Shown: positions 1-9,511 of the stretch, piece by piece
Position numbering within the stretch: position 1 is the first letter of the stretch
Layout of the letters: each line of letters begins with the position of its first letter
Source of the DNA: Desulfobulbus sp.
Lineage (GTDB): Bacteria; Desulfobacterota; Desulfobulbia; Desulfobulbales; Desulfobulbaceae
Direction: 5' to 3'
NCBI GenBank assembly: GCA_031280615.1
Contig: JAITGO010000017.1
Location: 1-64,000 of the forward strand
DNA length: 64,000 bases
Notes under the pieces: model-generated
Told to the model about the DNA's origin: nothing
The model's input: the letters and a program-made list of their open reading frames with translations, nothing else
The model's database searches: none
Position numbers and translations under genes: made by a program

Positions 1-119
1 ACATTCACATCACCGGAGAGCTGATCACCCCGATCGCGATGGAGGCAGGACTTCGTTTTGCAATTCGCGAAGGTGGCCGCACCGTTGGCGCTGGCGTTAT
101 CAGCGATATTATCGAATAA
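1..119 (+). CDS. tuf: Elongation factor Tu, C-terminal end (partial)
   Basis: Only the last 38 codons are inside the window; the reading frame starts at base 3 and stops with TAA at 117-119. The visible residues include [17 protein letters not shown], the highly conserved end of domain III of EF-Tu, the GTPase that delivers aminoacyl-tRNA to the ribosome. It lies 11 bases upstream of rpsJ, the usual str-to-S10 operon junction, so rpsL, rpsG and fusA probably lie just outside the window. The 5' part and the GTPase domain cannot be assessed. Confidence 0.95.
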   Translation, partial: IHITGELITPIAMEAGLRFAIREGGRTVGAGVISDIIE

Positions 120-130
120 GAGGAGTTCTG

Positions 131-445
131 ATGATTCCCACGGATAAAATTCGTATCAGATTGAAAGGATACGATCACAAACTGCTTGATCTTTCTACTA
201 AGGAAATTGTTGATACCGCAAGACGGACTGGTGCGACTATCGTTGGACCTATACCATTGCCTACCAGCATCAACAAATATACTGTATTAAGATCGCCGCA
301 TGTTGACAAAAAATCTCGTGAACAGTTTGAAATGCGTACACATCGTCGTTTGTTGGACATTTTGGAACCGACCCAACAAACGATTGATTCGCTTATGAAG
401 CTGGAACTCTCGGCAGGTGTCGATGTGGAAATCAAGCTTCCTTGA
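131..445 (+). CDS. rpsJ: 30S ribosomal protein S10
   Basis: A 104-residue S10, full length for the family. It binds the 3' domain of 16S rRNA in the 30S head and, as NusE, also joins NusB in transcription antitermination. The family segment [20 protein letters not shown] is present, as is the C-terminal VDVEIKLP. An AGGAG at 121-125 sits five bases before the ATG. It is the first gene of the S10 block and follows tuf directly, so the two are probably co-transcribed. I see no separate promoter in the 11-base gap. Confidence 0.97.
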   Translation: MIPTDKIRIRLKGYDHKLLDLSTKEIVDTARRTGATIVGPIPLPTSINKYTVLRSPHVDKKSREQFEMRTHRRLLDILEPTQQTIDSLMKLELSAGVDVEIKLP

Positions 446-525
446 GGATGTTCGGATAAGAAGAGTAGCTCGCGCGTTAGACATACCAACATCCAAGTGA
501 CTAAGAACTGAATTCAGGTAGACAA

Positions 526-1158
526 ATGCCGAAGACAAAAGGAATATTAGGGCGAAAGGTTGGAATGACCCGCGTATACGACGAAAATGGTCGATCCATA
601 CCTGTTACCGTCATTGAGGCCGGACCCTGCACGATACTGCAGAAAAAGACCGTCAACAAAGAAGGCTACAATGCTATTCAAGTTGGCTTCATTGAAAAAA
701 ATGAATCACGTTTGAATAAGCCTGAAACCGGCCATTTTAAGCGATCAGGTGGTAAGGGATATTATCATATCAAAGAATTCAGAGTTTCGGACCCTGAATC
801 CTATGAAGTCGGGCAACAGGTTACCTTGACCGATGTTTTCTCAATTGGCGATCTTGTCGATGTCTCGGGACAAAGCAAAGGCCGCGGATTTCAGGGCGTT
901 ATTAAGCGACACGGCTTTGCGGGTGGGCGCAAGACGCATGGTTCCAATTTCCATCGCGCTCCTGGATCGATTGGGTGCAGCGCTTGGCCTTCAAGGGTCC
1001 TTAAGGGCAAACGTTTGCCAGGCCGCATGGGCAATGACTTGGTCACTCAAAAAAATTTAAGGGTGATCGACATTAGAACCGAGGAAAATGTTTTGCTTAT
1101 CCATGGCACAACACCTGGGGCTAAGAACGGCATTCTGAATATTTATTCAAAAGCGTAA
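526..1158 (+). CDS. rplC: 50S ribosomal protein L3
   Basis: A 210-residue L3, which binds near the 3' end of 23S rRNA early in 50S assembly and reaches towards the peptidyl-transferase centre. It starts MPKTKGILGRKVGMTRVYDE, typical of the family. The signature around KGRGFQGVIKRHGFAGG and the loop with SIGCSAWPSRVLKGKRLPG are complete; the latter contains Ala-Trp where many species have a modified Gln. An AGGT precedes the ATG. Gene order rpsJ-rplC-rplD is conserved. Confidence 0.97.
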   Translation: MPKTKGILGRKVGMTRVYDENGRSIPVTVIEAGPCTILQKKTVNKEGYNAIQVGFIEKNESRLNKPETGHFKRSGGKGYYHIKEFRVSDPESYEVGQQVTLTDVFSIGDLVDVSGQSKGRGFQGVIKRHGFAGGRKTHGSNFHRAPGSIGCSAWPSRVLKGKRLPGRMGNDLVTQKNLRVIDIRTEENVLLIHGTTPGAKNGILNIYSKA

Positions 1159-1187
1159 TCGCCAAAACTGCTTTTAAGGAGATTCTC

Positions 1188-1811
1188 ATGGCAGTTTGTG
1201 ATGTCTTAAATACTCGAGCTGAAAAAGTTGGCGAAATCGAACTGAACGACCTGCTGTTTGGCGTAGAGGTGAACACTGGTATTTTGCACGAGGTAGTTTG
1301 TATGCAGCGTGCAAATCGTCGAAGCGGAAATGCATGTACCAAGACACGCGGTGAAGTGAGCGGTGGTGGAGCAAAACCATGGCGGCAAAAAGGGACCGGA
1401 CGTGCTCGTTCAGGAAGCAGGACTTCTCCTCTTTGGCGAGGTGGTGGTACTATTTTTGGTCCGAAACCCCGTGATTACAGCTACACGATGCCAAAAAAGG
1501 TTAAAAGGCTTGCGCTGAGAATGGCGATGAGCGCCCGACATCAAGAGGGAAATCTTGTGGTTGTAGATGCTTTCGAATTGCAACAGGTCAAGACAAAAGA
1601 TTTCGTTGGCATTATGAAAAATTTTCAGTTTGAAAATTGCTTGATCATCACTGGCGATGTTGATGACAAAATGTCTTTGTCGGCGCGCAATGTGGTCGGT
1701 TTCAAAGTGTTGCCTGTTGCAGGACTTAATGTCTACGATATTTTAAAGCATTCTAAATTGATGTTGGTGCAGTCAAGTCTTGCAAAAATTGAAGAGAGGC
1801 TGATGGCATGA
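1188..1811 (+). CDS. rplD: 50S ribosomal protein L4
   Basis: A 207-residue L4 (also called L1e family), lining the peptide exit tunnel of the 50S subunit. The tunnel loop motif KPWRQKGTGRARSGSRTSPL is present at about residues 63-82. AAGGAG at 1176-1181 precedes the ATG at good spacing. The stop overlaps the start of rplW by four bases (ATGA), implying translational coupling. In enterobacteria L4 also represses the S10 operon; whether it does so here cannot be judged because the operon leader is not in the window. Confidence 0.97.
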   Translation: MAVCDVLNTRAEKVGEIELNDLLFGVEVNTGILHEVVCMQRANRRSGNACTKTRGEVSGGGAKPWRQKGTGRARSGSRTSPLWRGGGTIFGPKPRDYSYTMPKKVKRLALRMAMSARHQEGNLVVVDAFELQQVKTKDFVGIMKNFQFENCLIITGDVDDKMSLSARNVVGFKVLPVAGLNVYDILKHSKLMLVQSSLAKIEERLMA

Positions 1812-2098
1812 AAGCAATATACGATATTATTAAAAGCCCTTGTTTGACCGAAAAGGGCAATTTTCTGCAGGAAGCGCAAAACAAGGTTGTTTTCAAAGTT
1901 AATGCCCAGGCGAATAAAATTGAGATCAAAAAAGCTGTTGAAAAACTTTTTAATGTAAAAGTGTCTAAGGTGACAACAGCTAACATGGCTGGCAAACAAA
2001 AACGTGTAGGTGCTAAATCCATTGGTAGGACAAGTGATTGGAAAAAAGCTTATATCACGCTTGCTGAAGGGAAAATTAATTTCCTCGATGAGCTTTGA
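1808..2098 (+). CDS. rplW: 50S ribosomal protein L23
   Basis: A 96-residue L23, located at the exit of the peptide tunnel where signal recognition particle and trigger factor dock. It begins MKAIYDIIKSPCLTEKGNFL, and has the KIEIKKAVEKLFNVKVSKV core followed by a basic loop (GKQKRVGAKSIGRTSDWKKA). The ATG overlaps the TGA of rplD, so expression is probably coupled to it. Length and order are normal. Confidence 0.97.
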   Translation: MKAIYDIIKSPCLTEKGNFLQEAQNKVVFKVNAQANKIEIKKAVEKLFNVKVSKVTTANMAGKQKRVGAKSIGRTSDWKKAYITLAEGKINFLDEL

Positions 2099-2148
2099 TC
2101 TGGTTTGAACTGATTTAAATCTACCGAGATTAGATTATAGGAATTGCA

Positions 2149-2970
2149 ATGTCTATAAAAATCCACAAGCCGACATCACCCGGGAAGCGCCATCACGTAT
2201 CGGTTCATCAAGATTTTCTGTCAGATAAAGAACCGGAAAAAGCGCTCATCGCTACTTTGCAAAAAACCGGCGGTCGCAATGCCTACGGTAGAGTTACAAC
2301 GCGACACAAAGGTGGCGGCCACAAGCGTAAATATAGGATTATTGATTGGAAAAGAAATAAGGCTGATATTCCTGCCAAGGTCACTGCCATAGAATATGAT
2401 CCCAATCGTTCAGCTCATCTGGCGCTGCTAACCTACGCCGACGGCGAGAAGACATACATATTGGCTCCAAACGGATTGGCTGTGGGTGATATGGTTGTTT
2501 CCGGGATAGGAGTGGATATTAAGTTGGGCAATTGCCTTCCCATGATCAATATCCCTCTGGGTACGGTAATCCACAACATTGAAATGAAGATCGGAAAAGG
2601 TGCCCAACTGGTGCGATCTGCCGGAACTGCTGCTCAGTTGATGGCAAAAGACGGCAATCAGGTGCTTGTAAAGTTGCCATCTGGCGAGGTTCGTCGGTTT
2701 CATAAAGATTGCCGGGCATGTATCGGCCAGGTCGGCAACTCAGAACATGGAAGTCAAAAACTTGGGAAGGCAGGGCGCTCTCGATGGAAAGGAATTCGTC
2801 CTTCTGTGCGCGGCGTGGCAATGAACCCTGTTGATCATCCGATGGGTGGTGGCGAAGGTAAAAGCTCCGGTGGACGTCATCCTTGTTCACCTTGGGGTAT
2901 GCCGACTAAGGGATATAAAACAAGGAAACCTAAGACTTCCGATCGTGATATTGTCAACAAGCGGAGCTAG
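2149..2970 (+). CDS. rplB: 50S ribosomal protein L2
   Basis: A 273-residue L2, one of the most conserved ribosomal proteins, needed for subunit association and tRNA binding near the peptidyl-transferase centre. The C-terminal signature [18 protein letters not shown], including the functionally important His, is intact, followed by a basic tail ending DRDIVNKRS. The mid-region [20 protein letters not shown] is typical. AGGA lies seven bases before the ATG. Confidence 0.98.
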   Translation: MSIKIHKPTSPGKRHHVSVHQDFLSDKEPEKALIATLQKTGGRNAYGRVTTRHKGGGHKRKYRIIDWKRNKADIPAKVTAIEYDPNRSAHLALLTYADGEKTYILAPNGLAVGDMVVSGIGVDIKLGNCLPMINIPLGTVIHNIEMKIGKGAQLVRSAGTAAQLMAKDGNQVLVKLPSGEVRRFHKDCRACIGQVGNSEHGSQKLGKAGRSRWKGIRPSVRGVAMNPVDHPMGGGEGKSSGGRHPCSPWGMPTKGYKTRKPKTSDRDIVNKRS

Positions 2971-2985
2971 TGAAAGGAGAAGATT

Positions 2986-3258
2986 ATGGCCAGGTCAATT
3001 AAAAAAGGTCCATTTGTCGATGATCATCTGATGAAGAAGGTCGAGCAAGCTCAGGAAACAGGGTCACGTAAAGTTATTAAGACTTGGTCTCGTCGTTCTG
3101 ATATTTTGCCTGAAATGGTTGGATTGACTTTTGCTGTACATAATGGCAATAAGTTTATTCCTGTCTATGTAACGGAAAATATGGTTGGTCATAAATTAGG
3201 CGAATTTTCACCGACTCGGACCTATTATGGTCATGCCTCGGATAAAAAAGGCAAATAA
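2986..3258 (+). CDS. rpsS: 30S ribosomal protein S19
   Basis: A 90-residue S19, forming the S13-S19 pair in the 30S head that contacts A-site tRNA and 23S rRNA bridges. It begins [20 protein letters not shown] and ends with the conserved [31 protein letters not shown] immediately precedes the ATG. Position between rplB and rplV is canonical. Confidence 0.98.
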   Translation: MARSIKKGPFVDDHLMKKVEQAQETGSRKVIKTWSRRSDILPEMVGLTFAVHNGNKFIPVYVTENMVGHKLGEFSPTRTYYGHASDKKGK

Positions 3259-3296
3259 GCCTGCTTGATTTTACTGTAGTCACTTTCAGGAGTGAA

Positions 3297-3632
3297 ATGA
3301 TGGAGACGAAAGCCGTCGCAAAATACATTCGCATCTCTCCCCAAAAAGCACGTTTGATTGCAGACGTCGTCCGAGGAATGAATGCTGAAAAAGCGGTAAC
3401 CACTTTGCGTTTTATGCCAAAAAAGGCAGCCAGAATTATACGGAAAGTGCTTGAGTCAGCTGTTGCTAATGCCGACCAGATGGAATCAGTGGATGTTGAC
3501 ACTCTCTACGTTAAGGAGATCACTGTAGATGGAGGGCCGATGCTCAAACGTTTTAGCCCACGAGCTCAAGGTCGCGCTACAAGAATCCTCAAGCGGACAA
3601 GTCACATTACTGTCGTTGTTGCCGAAGCCTAG
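3297..3632 (+). CDS. rplV: 50S ribosomal protein L22
   Basis: A 111-residue L22, which binds all 23S rRNA domains and lines the exit tunnel with its long beta-hairpin. Family segments ISPQKARLIADVVRGMNAEK and PRAQGRATRILKRTSHI are present. Two ATG codons stand in tandem at 3297 and 3300; CAGGAG at 3287-3292 serves the first with 4 bases and the second with 7, so the second (110 residues) is equally possible. The hairpin region that carries macrolide-resistance changes looks normal in length. Confidence 0.97.
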   Translation: MMETKAVAKYIRISPQKARLIADVVRGMNAEKAVTTLRFMPKKAARIIRKVLESAVANADQMESVDVDTLYVKEITVDGGPMLKRFSPRAQGRATRILKRTSHITVVVAEA

Positions 3633-3684
3633 CCCGTCACGCTAAATATTTTGAGATTAACTGTAGAGGGAACGGAGGAACATC

Positions 3685-4350
3685 TTGGGACAAAAAGTTA
3701 ATCCCATTGGACTGCGCATCAACATTACGCGATCTTGGGAATCGATCTGGTATGCTGACAAGGAATATGCCAAGAATTTGCATCAGGACCAACTTATTCG
3801 GAAATTCCTGAAACAGAGATTATATCATGCCGGCGTTTCGAGGATTGTGATTGAACGGACTGGCGATAAAGTTAAAATTAAACTTTTTACAGCTCGGCCT
3901 GGGATTGTTATTGGCAAAAAAGGCACTGAAATTGAGGGGTTGAAAAAAGAGCTCGAGCAAAAATTTAATCGGTTTTGCTTTATTGACATTCAAGAGGTTC
4001 GCCGCCCTGAAGCAGACGCTCAATTAGTTGCCGAAAATATAGCCACACAACTTGAACGTCGTATTGCTTTTCGTAGGGCAATGAAAAAATCCATTAATTC
4101 GGCTCTTCGTTTTGGTGTTCAGGGGATAAAGATATCTTGTTCTGGCCGTTTGGGCGGTGCCGAAATGTCGCGGACCGAGTGGTTTAAAGAAGGACGAGTT
4201 CCTCTGCATACTCTTCGAGCTGATATTGATTACGGAACCGCAGAAGCAAAGACTACTTATGGAATTATTGGCGTGAAGGTATGGATTTTCAAGGGTGAAA
4301 TTCTTTCAGACGCCACGCCGATCGCTGAACAAATTTCGCAAACAAATTGA
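3685..4350 (+). CDS. rpsC: 30S ribosomal protein S3
   Basis: A 221-residue S3 with an N-terminal type-II KH domain (GxxG loop in [18 protein letters not shown], about residues 73-90) and the C-terminal S3 domain with GCV-like signature replaced by [17 protein letters not shown]. It forms the mRNA entry channel with S4 and S5. The start is TTG at 3685, chosen because [10 protein letters not shown] follows it, the invariant S3 N-terminus, and GGAGGA lies 8 bases upstream; no in-frame ATG fits. One of four TTG starts among the 30S genes here. Confidence 0.97.
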   Translation: MGQKVNPIGLRINITRSWESIWYADKEYAKNLHQDQLIRKFLKQRLYHAGVSRIVIERTGDKVKIKLFTARPGIVIGKKGTEIEGLKKELEQKFNRFCFIDIQEVRRPEADAQLVAENIATQLERRIAFRRAMKKSINSALRFGVQGIKISCSGRLGGAEMSRTEWFKEGRVPLHTLRADIDYGTAEAKTTYGIIGVKVWIFKGEILSDATPIAEQISQTN

Positions 4351-4399
4351 TCTGCTGTTGTGCAGTCTTATTGGGCGAAGCCTATAGGAGCTCAAAATC

Positions 4400-4816
4400 A
4401 TGTTAAGTCCTCGCAAAGTTAAGCATAGAAAGCAATTCAAGGGAAGAATGCGCGGAGCAGCTTACTGCGGTTCTGATCTGGCCTTTGGAGATTTTGCCCT
4501 GAAAGCTTTAGGGTGCGGGCGGATGACTTCCCAGCAAATAGAAGCAGCTCGAATTGCTATCAACCGTAAGGTTAAACGTGGTGGGCAGCTTTGGATACGG
4601 ATTTTTCCCGACAAACCAATTACCAAAAAACCCGCCGAAACTCGTATGGGAAAAGGAAAGGGGTCACCCGAGTACTGGGTTGCAACAATTCGCCCGGGTA
4701 GGATTTTGTATGAAATCAAAGGGGTTCCTGAGGAATTGGCACTTGAAGCCTTGAAATTGGCAAGTTTTAAATTGCCTTTCCCAACCACAGTCATCAGCAA
4801 GAGTAATTCGATATGA
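4400..4816 (+). CDS. rplP: 50S ribosomal protein L16
   Basis: A 138-residue L16, which helps place tRNA at the A site and P site and completes late 50S assembly. It starts [20 protein letters not shown] and contains [20 protein letters not shown], the universal signature. AGGAG lies nine bases before the ATG. Its end overlaps rpmC by four bases (ATGA), suggesting coupled translation. Confidence 0.97.
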   Translation: MLSPRKVKHRKQFKGRMRGAAYCGSDLAFGDFALKALGCGRMTSQQIEAARIAINRKVKRGGQLWIRIFPDKPITKKPAETRMGKGKGSPEYWVATIRPGRILYEIKGVPEELALEALKLASFKLPFPTTVISKSNSI

Positions 4817-5004
4817 AAGTTAAAGAACTTAGATCTCTTTCTATTGAGGATCTTCTGAAAAAAAATGCTGAATTACGTGAAGATCTTTTCAAACTGCGGT
4901 TTCAGCATGGTATTCGGCGGCTCGAGAATCCTGCCAAGCTCAGTCTTTTGCGAAAGGACATAGCTCGCATTCAAACCTTGCTAGCCGATAATAAAAACAA
5001 ATAG
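4813..5004 (+). CDS. rpmC: 50S ribosomal protein L29
   Basis: A 63-residue L29, a small two-helix protein at the tunnel exit beside L23. It begins [20 protein letters not shown] and carries the conserved [18 protein letters not shown]. Start ATG overlaps the rplP stop codon. Length is typical (60-70 residues). Confidence 0.96.
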   Translation: MKVKELRSLSIEDLLKKNAELREDLFKLRFQHGIRRLENPAKLSLLRKDIARIQTLLADNKNK

Positions 5005-5039
5005 TTGCCTAACTTCAATCATTGTTCTTGGATGAAAAA

Positions 5040-5294
5040 ATGAGCGAACAAGTAAAGAAAACGCGACAAGGCTTTGTTGTCAGCAATAAGATGGATAAGA
5101 GCGTTGTCGTGATTGTCGAACGAAAGATACCGCATAAACTTTACGGGAAATATATTCGGCGACAGGTGAAATATATGGCTCATGACGCGACGAATCAATG
5201 TCAGATTGGTGATTTGGTTCTAATAGAAGAATGCCGTCCATTATCAAAAAGAAAACGATGGCTTGTGCGTAACATCATTGAACGCGCCGCTTGA
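5040..5294 (+). CDS. rpsQ: 30S ribosomal protein S17
   Basis: An 84-residue S17, an early assembly protein with an OB fold. Conserved segments [20 protein letters not shown] and [15 protein letters not shown] are present. I chose the ATG at 5040 (MSEQVKKT) over an in-frame TTG at 5022, because S17 proteins normally start with this short tail and the upstream six residues match nothing. The ribosome-binding site is weak (GGATGAAAA), so translation may depend on coupling to rpmC 35 bases upstream. Confidence 0.95.
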   Translation: MSEQVKKTRQGFVVSNKMDKSVVVIVERKIPHKLYGKYIRRQVKYMAHDATNQCQIGDLVLIEECRPLSKRKRWLVRNIIERAA

Positions 5295-5355
5295 TGTGGC
5301 TTATGAACAAACGAACTGCTTAAGTGTCGATTAGAGTCGATAATCGGGTGAGGTC

Positions 5356-5724
5356 ATGATTCAGACAGAAACTGTTTTAAATGTTGCCGATAATTCCGGT
5401 GCCAAAAAAGTACTCTGCATTCGAGTCTTGGGAGGAACCAGGAAGCGGTACGCTAGTATTGGTGACATTATTGTTGTCACTGTTAAAGAAGCGATACCAC
5501 ACGCGAAGGTGAAAAAAGGCGACGTACTGAACGCTGTAGTTGTTCGTACCGTTAAGTCGATCAAACGCCCCGAGGATACAAGCGTTAAATTTGACGAAAA
5601 TGCGGCGGTTCTGCTGGCTAATAACGGTGAGCCTATAGGTACGCGCATTTTTGGACCAATTGCAAGAGAGCTTCGTTCACTCGGCTTTATGAAAATTATA
5701 TCCCTTGCTCCAGAAGTACTTTAA
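5356..5724 (+). CDS. rplN: 50S ribosomal protein L14
   Basis: A 122-residue L14, exact family length, which forms bridges to the 30S subunit and is the docking site for Rsf[21 protein letters not shown] and the terminal [12 protein letters not shown] are canonical. GTGAGGT is close to the ATG. It opens the spc-type block (rplN-rplX-rplE) with no visible terminator before it, so it probably belongs to the same long transcript. Confidence 0.97.
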   Translation: MIQTETVLNVADNSGAKKVLCIRVLGGTRKRYASIGDIIVVTVKEAIPHAKVKKGDVLNAVVVRTVKSIKRPEDTSVKFDENAAVLLANNGEPIGTRIFGPIARELRSLGFMKIISLAPEVL

Positions 5725-5762
5725 CAGAATTTTATCATTAGAGCGATTGAGGACATATAATA

Positions 5763-6098
5763 ATGCGTCAAGGACACACGAGCTTGCGGGTAAACGATAA
5801 AGTCGAAGTAATTGCCGGCAAGGACAAAGGAAGAGTCGGAAAGGTTTTGCGTATCGATAAAGACAATAATCGTCTAGTTGTCGAGCGTATTAACATGATT
5901 AAAAAACACCAAAAGGCAACCGCCTCACAGGCTGGACAGATAATCGAAAAAGAAGCATCTATACATCTTTCAAATGTAATGCTTGTTTGTCCTGAATGTG
6001 CAGAAACAGTAAGAATTGGAAAAAAATTACTGGAAGACGGGACGAAAGTTCGTGTGTGTAAAAAGTGCCAAGCAACAATTGCAACTGCAAGCAAATAG
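5763..6098 (+). CDS. rplX: 50S ribosomal protein L24, zinc-ribbon form
   Basis: A 111-residue L24, an assembly initiator that binds the 5' end of 23S rRNA. The KOW motif [17 protein letters not shown] lies at residues 17-33. The C-terminal part has two CxxC pairs, Cys76/79 (CPEC) and Cys99/102 (CKKC), forming a likely zinc ribbon that many species' L24 lacks. Start ATG at 5763 follows GAGGACATATA. Position between rplN and rplE is conserved. Confidence 0.96.
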   Translation: MRQGHTSLRVNDKVEVIAGKDKGRVGKVLRIDKDNNRLVVERINMIKKHQKATASQAGQIIEKEASIHLSNVMLVCPECAETVRIGKKLLEDGTKVRVCKKCQATIATASK

Positions 6099-6122
6099 TT
6101 TTGTTTGTTTACGGAGTACATA

Positions 6123-6665
6123 ATGGCCACGCTTAAAGAACAGTATGAAAAAGAATTGAAAGAATCCCTTCAGAAACAATTGAGTATAACCAATGTTATG
6201 GATATACCTAAAATTGAAAAAATTGTTCTGAATATGGGCCTAGGGGATGCGGTTCAGAACCCCAAAGTTGTTGAGAAAGCTGCACAGGAGCTTACTTTAA
6301 TAGCTGGCCAAAAAGCAGTGGTGACCAAAGCAAAAAAGTCCATCGCTACTTTTAAATTACGTGCTGGCATGCCTATTGGTGCTCGTGTCACTCTTCGAAA
6401 GGATAGAATGTACGATTTTCTTTCCAAGCTTATAAATATTGCCTTGCCAAGGGTTCGCGACTTTCGAGGGGTATCTCCGAAGGGCTTTGACGGCAAAGGA
6501 AATTTTTCCATGGGCGTCACTGAACATATTATTTTTCCGGAGATTGATTATGACAAAATTGATCAAATTCGCGGATTGAATGTCACCATAGTCACCTCGG
6601 CCAAGAACGATGATGGTGCCAAAGCATTATTGGATGCTATCGGGATGCCATTCAGAAAGAAATAA
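6123..6665 (+). CDS. rplE: 50S ribosomal protein L5
   Basis: A 180-residue L5, which binds 5S rRNA and contacts P-site tRNA. Typical segments are [39 protein letters not shown] and [20 protein letters not shown]. The ATG at 6123 ([10 protein letters not shown]) was preferred over an in-frame upstream start at 6105, because L5 proteins begin this way and GGAG at 6112-6115 serves it. Length matches the family (179-180). Confidence 0.97.
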   Translation: MATLKEQYEKELKESLQKQLSITNVMDIPKIEKIVLNMGLGDAVQNPKVVEKAAQELTLIAGQKAVVTKAKKSIATFKLRAGMPIGARVTLRKDRMYDFLSKLINIALPRVRDFRGVSPKGFDGKGNFSMGVTEHIIFPEIDYDKIDQIRGLNVTIVTSAKNDDGAKALLDAIGMPFRKK

Positions 6666-6700
6666 TATTCGTAGAGTTATCTACTTTTGAGGAGGAATCT

Positions 6701-6886
6701 GTGGCAAAAAAATCACTCATTGCCAAGGCGAGTCGCAAGCCCAAGTTTTCTGTACGTGCATACAACCGTTGCCCATTGTGCGGACGGGCACGTGCTTATT
6801 TCCGCAAATTCGGGTTGTGTAGATTATGTTTCCGCAAACTTGCCTCCCAAGGTGAGATAACCGGAGTGACCAAATCGAGTTGGTAA
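6701..6886 (+). CDS. rpsZ: 30S ribosomal protein S14, zinc-binding type Z
   Basis: A 61-residue S14 of the short zinc-binding type. The four zinc ligands are Cys24, Cys27 (CPLC), Cys40 and Cys43 (CRLC), followed by [18 protein letters not shown], a classic C-terminus. The start is GTG at 6701 with GGAGGAA upstream. It lies in the ancestral place between rplE and rpsH. The long cysteine-free S14 is not seen here. Confidence 0.96.
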   Translation: MAKKSLIAKASRKPKFSVRAYNRCPLCGRARAYFRKFGLCRLCFRKLASQGEITGVTKSSW

Positions 6887-6938
6887 AGCTTGATCGTTTT
6901 GAGTAACCAGTAGTTAATCCAAGCAAGAGGAACGTTCA

Positions 6939-7337
6939 ATGTCCATGAGTGATCCGTTGGCAGACATGCTGACAAGAATACGGAATGCCACCAAATCTCG
7001 CTTCCGAACCGTTGAAATGCCCCTTTCGAAGTTGAAAGTGAGTGTTGCCAACGTGCTAAAAAATGAAGGTTTTATTGAGGAATACCACATCATTGATGAC
7101 GGACCTCAAGGCACATTGAAAATCGATCTGAAATACGGATCCAACAACGAGCGCGTTATCAATGGAATGCGGCGTGTAAGCAAACCGGGGCACCGGCAAT
7201 ACAAGCCAAGCGACAAGATTCCGAAAGTCATGAGCGGTCTTGGTGTCGCTATTTTAACTACGTCACAAGGCGTCATTACAGACAAGCAAGCGCGCCAGAT
7301 GAATGTTGGTGGCGAAGTTCTGTGTGAAGTCTGGTGA
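6939..7337 (+). CDS. rpsH: 30S ribosomal protein S8
   Basis: A 132-residue S8, which organises the central domain of 16S rRNA and in enterobacteria represses the spc operon. MSDPLADMLTRIRNATKSR begins the protein and GLGVAILTTSQGVITDKQAR is the C-terminal signature. ATG at 6939 (MSMSDPL) follows AGAGGAACG; a second ATG at 6945 would also fit. The end, GGEVLCEVW, is conserved. Confidence 0.97.
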   Translation: MSMSDPLADMLTRIRNATKSRFRTVEMPLSKLKVSVANVLKNEGFIEEYHIIDDGPQGTLKIDLKYGSNNERVINGMRRVSKPGHRQYKPSDKIPKVMSGLGVAILTTSQGVITDKQARQMNVGGEVLCEVW

Positions 7338-7369
7338 GACACGATTGCATTTTGTGAAAGGAGAACAGC

Positions 7370-7912
7370 ATGTCCAGAATCGGTAAACAACCGATACCAG
7401 TTCCTAGTGGTGTCAAGGTTGAGATACAGGGGACAAGTATCAAGGTTTCGGGGAGCAAGGGTGCCCTTGAGCGTTCTGTCCGGCCTGAGATCGAGATAAA
7501 GATGGAAGATGACCATCTCGTTTGCACTCCTAAGGGAACGAGTAAACGTGTTATGGCTTTTTGGGGAATGACCCGTTCGCTTGTGAACAACATGGTTACC
7601 GGAGTCAACCAAGGTTTTTCCAAAAAATTGATGGTCGAAGGTGTTGGCTACCGGGCAAGTGTCGCTGACCGCACGCTTTCTTTGAATGTCGGATATTCCA
7701 GTGCTGTTGATTATGCTTTGCCCGAAGGTGTTTCTGCCACTGTCGACAAAGATAATTCGATCACTTTGCAAGGGATTGATAAAGAACTCATCGGATTGAC
7801 AGCTGCGCAAATTAGAGGCATTCGGAAGCCTGAGCCATATAAAGGCAAGGGAATTCGCTACGAGAATGAACACATCGTCCGCAAGATTGGTAAAGCTGGC
7901 GGTAAAAAATAA
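7370..7912 (+). CDS. rplF: 50S ribosomal protein L6
   Basis: A 180-residue L6 made of two repeated domains, located at the base of the L7/L12 stalk near the sarcin-ricin loop. It begins MSRIGKQPIPVPSGVKVEIQ and holds the signature PEPYKGKGIRYENEHIVRKI near the end. GAAAGGAGAACAGC precedes the ATG. Length and place are normal. Confidence 0.97.
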   Translation: MSRIGKQPIPVPSGVKVEIQGTSIKVSGSKGALERSVRPEIEIKMEDDHLVCTPKGTSKRVMAFWGMTRSLVNNMVTGVNQGFSKKLMVEGVGYRASVADRTLSLNVGYSSAVDYALPEGVSATVDKDNSITLQGIDKELIGLTAAQIRGIRKPEPYKGKGIRYENEHIVRKIGKAGGKK

Positions 7913-7935
7913 TTTCACATTAGTGGTCAATTAGA

Positions 7936-8301
7936 ATGGCTAAGACAAATCCAAAAGTTACAGCACGGAAAAAGCGGGTTCAGAGAATTCGCGTTAAAAT
8001 CTCTGGAACTGCTGAACGGCCTCGGATGAGTGTATATCGGAGTAATAGGCATATTTATGTGCAACTTATAGATGACGCTCAAGGGCGAACTTTGGTTGCC
8101 TTGTCTACCGATGACAAGGCTTTTGATAGCAGTGAGTTGAACGGAAAATGTGAAAAAGCCAAAAAAATTGGTCTGCTCATAGCTGCAAAAGCCAAAGCTG
8201 CTGGAATCGATAAAGTTGTCTTTGATCGCAGTGGCTATTTGTACCATGGCAGAGTCAAGGCGCTATCCGATGGTGCTCGCGAAGGTGGGCTGGAATTCTA
8301 G
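7936..8301 (+). CDS. rplR: 50S ribosomal protein L18
   Basis: A 121-residue L18, which binds 5S rRNA with L5 and L25. The segments [20 protein letters not shown] and [20 protein letters not shown] are diagnostic. The start ATG at 7936 ([14 protein letters not shown]) has only a weak upstream ribosome-binding site, so it may be coupled to rplF, which ends 23 bases before. Length is typical. Confidence 0.96.
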   Translation: MAKTNPKVTARKKRVQRIRVKISGTAERPRMSVYRSNRHIYVQLIDDAQGRTLVALSTDDKAFDSSELNGKCEKAKKIGLLIAAKAKAAGIDKVVFDRSGYLYHGRVKALSDGAREGGLEF

Positions 8302-8350
8302 CAGACATTGTTTTTCTTTCATCGATTAGATAACCGAACGGGGGTGTTTC

Positions 8351-8863
8351 TTGGCTGAGTTTAAGCGAGCAAAGGAAGGGGTTCAGGAAGAACTCGTTGA
8401 AAAAATAGTTTATATCAATCGAGTTGCCAAAGTTGTTAAAGGTGGGCGCCGTTTTAGTTTCAGTGCCATCGTTGTGGTTGGTGATGGGAACGGTAAAGTA
8501 GGCTATGGTTTGGGTAAGGCAAACCAGGTCCCTGAAGCAATTCGCAAGGGGATAGAACAGGCACGGAAAGACATGCAGAATGTTTCGTTGACGGATGTAT
8601 CAATTCCTCACGATATAATCGGAAAGTTTAAGTCGGGAAGCGTTATGTTGAAACCCGCTTCTGACGGTACCGGGGTGATCGCTGGTGGTGCTGTCCGTGC
8701 GGTCCTTGAAGCAGCTGGCGTACAGAATATTTTAACCAAGTGTCTTGGCTCGAATAATCCGCACAATTTGGTGAAGGCAACCTTGGACGGCTTGAGGAAA
8801 TTGAGAACAGCCGAGCAGATTGCAAAGTTACGCAACCAAAAAGTTGATGAATTGGTTGCATAA
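8351..8863 (+). CDS. rpsE: 30S ribosomal protein S5
   Basis: A 170-residue S5, part of the mRNA entry channel and important for decoding accuracy. It has the dsRBD-like N-terminal domain with [20 protein letters not shown], and the C-terminal [19 protein letters not shown]. The start is TTG at 8351, preceded by GGGGGTG; no in-frame ATG lies upstream and the sequence AEFKRAKEG following it is a normal S5 beginning. Confidence 0.96.
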   Translation: MAEFKRAKEGVQEELVEKIVYINRVAKVVKGGRRFSFSAIVVVGDGNGKVGYGLGKANQVPEAIRKGIEQARKDMQNVSLTDVSIPHDIIGKFKSGSVMLKPASDGTGVIAGGAVRAVLEAAGVQNILTKCLGSNNPHNLVKATLDGLRKLRTAEQIAKLRNQKVDELVA

Positions 8864-8887
8864 CATCTCATACGGGAAGAACTTGCC

Positions 8888-9067
8888 ATGAAGGATACAG
8901 TCACATATTCGCAAATTAAAAGCTATATAGGCAGTACTAAAACTATCCGTTCAACTCTCATTGGACTCGGACTCACAAAGATGCATAAAACTGTGACCAA
9001 GAAAAACACCCCTGAGTTACGCGGGATGTTATCTAAGGTTCTGCATCTTGTCAAAATCGAGGAGTAA
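8888..9067 (+). CDS. rpmD: 50S ribosomal protein L30
   Basis: A 59-residue protein from ATG 8888 to TAA 9067. It begins MKDTVTYSQIKSYIGSTKTI and contains RSTLIGLGLTKMHKTV, the L30 pattern of a short alpha-beta protein, ending LVKIEE. GGGAAGAA lies upstream. It fills the gap between rpsE and rplO exactly, the expected location, and ends three bases before the rplO start. L30 is absent from some lineages, so its presence here is worth recording. Confidence 0.95.
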   Translation: MKDTVTYSQIKSYIGSTKTIRSTLIGLGLTKMHKTVTKKNTPELRGMLSKVLHLVKIEE

Positions 9068-9070
9068 CTC

Positions 9071-9508
9071 ATGCTCACATTGAATAATCTCGCTCCAAGT
9101 GAAGGGGCTCGAAAAGCCAAAAAGCGTGTTGGCCGTGGTCCAGGAAGTGGTAGTGGCAAAACGGCGGCGCGTGGTCATAAGGGTGCCAGAGCGCGCTCAG
9201 GATACAGTGCCAGGGCTGGCTTCGAAGGCGGGCAGATGCCGTTGCATCGCCGCCTTCCAAAGAGAGGATTTAACAATATCTTTAAGAAAATTTGTACCTT
9301 GATTTCTTTGGATCAGCTTAACGTCTTCGATGCTGGTACTGTTGTCGATTACGAAGCATTGGTAGCCGCCGGATATGTGAAAAAAGCTGGACCAGTCAAA
9401 GTATTGGCTAACGGTGAGATTGGCAAGGCACTTACAGTGCGAGTTGATAGAGTTAGTCAAGGAGCCAAAGATAAAATCATCGCCGCTGGTGGTTCGGTCG
9501 AGGAGTAA
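9071..9508 (+). CDS. rplO: 50S ribosomal protein L15
   Basis: A 145-residue L15, a late 50S assembly protein with a long basic N-terminal extension. RVGRGPGSGSGKTAARGHKG and GFEGGQMPLHRRLPKRGF are typical. GAGGAGTAACTC directly precedes the ATG and overlaps the end of rpmD. The next gene, secY, starts four bases after its stop, the common rplO-secY arrangement. Confidence 0.97.
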   Translation: MLTLNNLAPSEGARKAKKRVGRGPGSGSGKTAARGHKGARARSGYSARAGFEGGQMPLHRRLPKRGFNNIFKKICTLISLDQLNVFDAGTVVDYEALVAAGYVKKAGPVKVLANGEIGKALTVRVDRVSQGAKDKIIAAGGSVEE

Positions 9509-9511
9509 CGG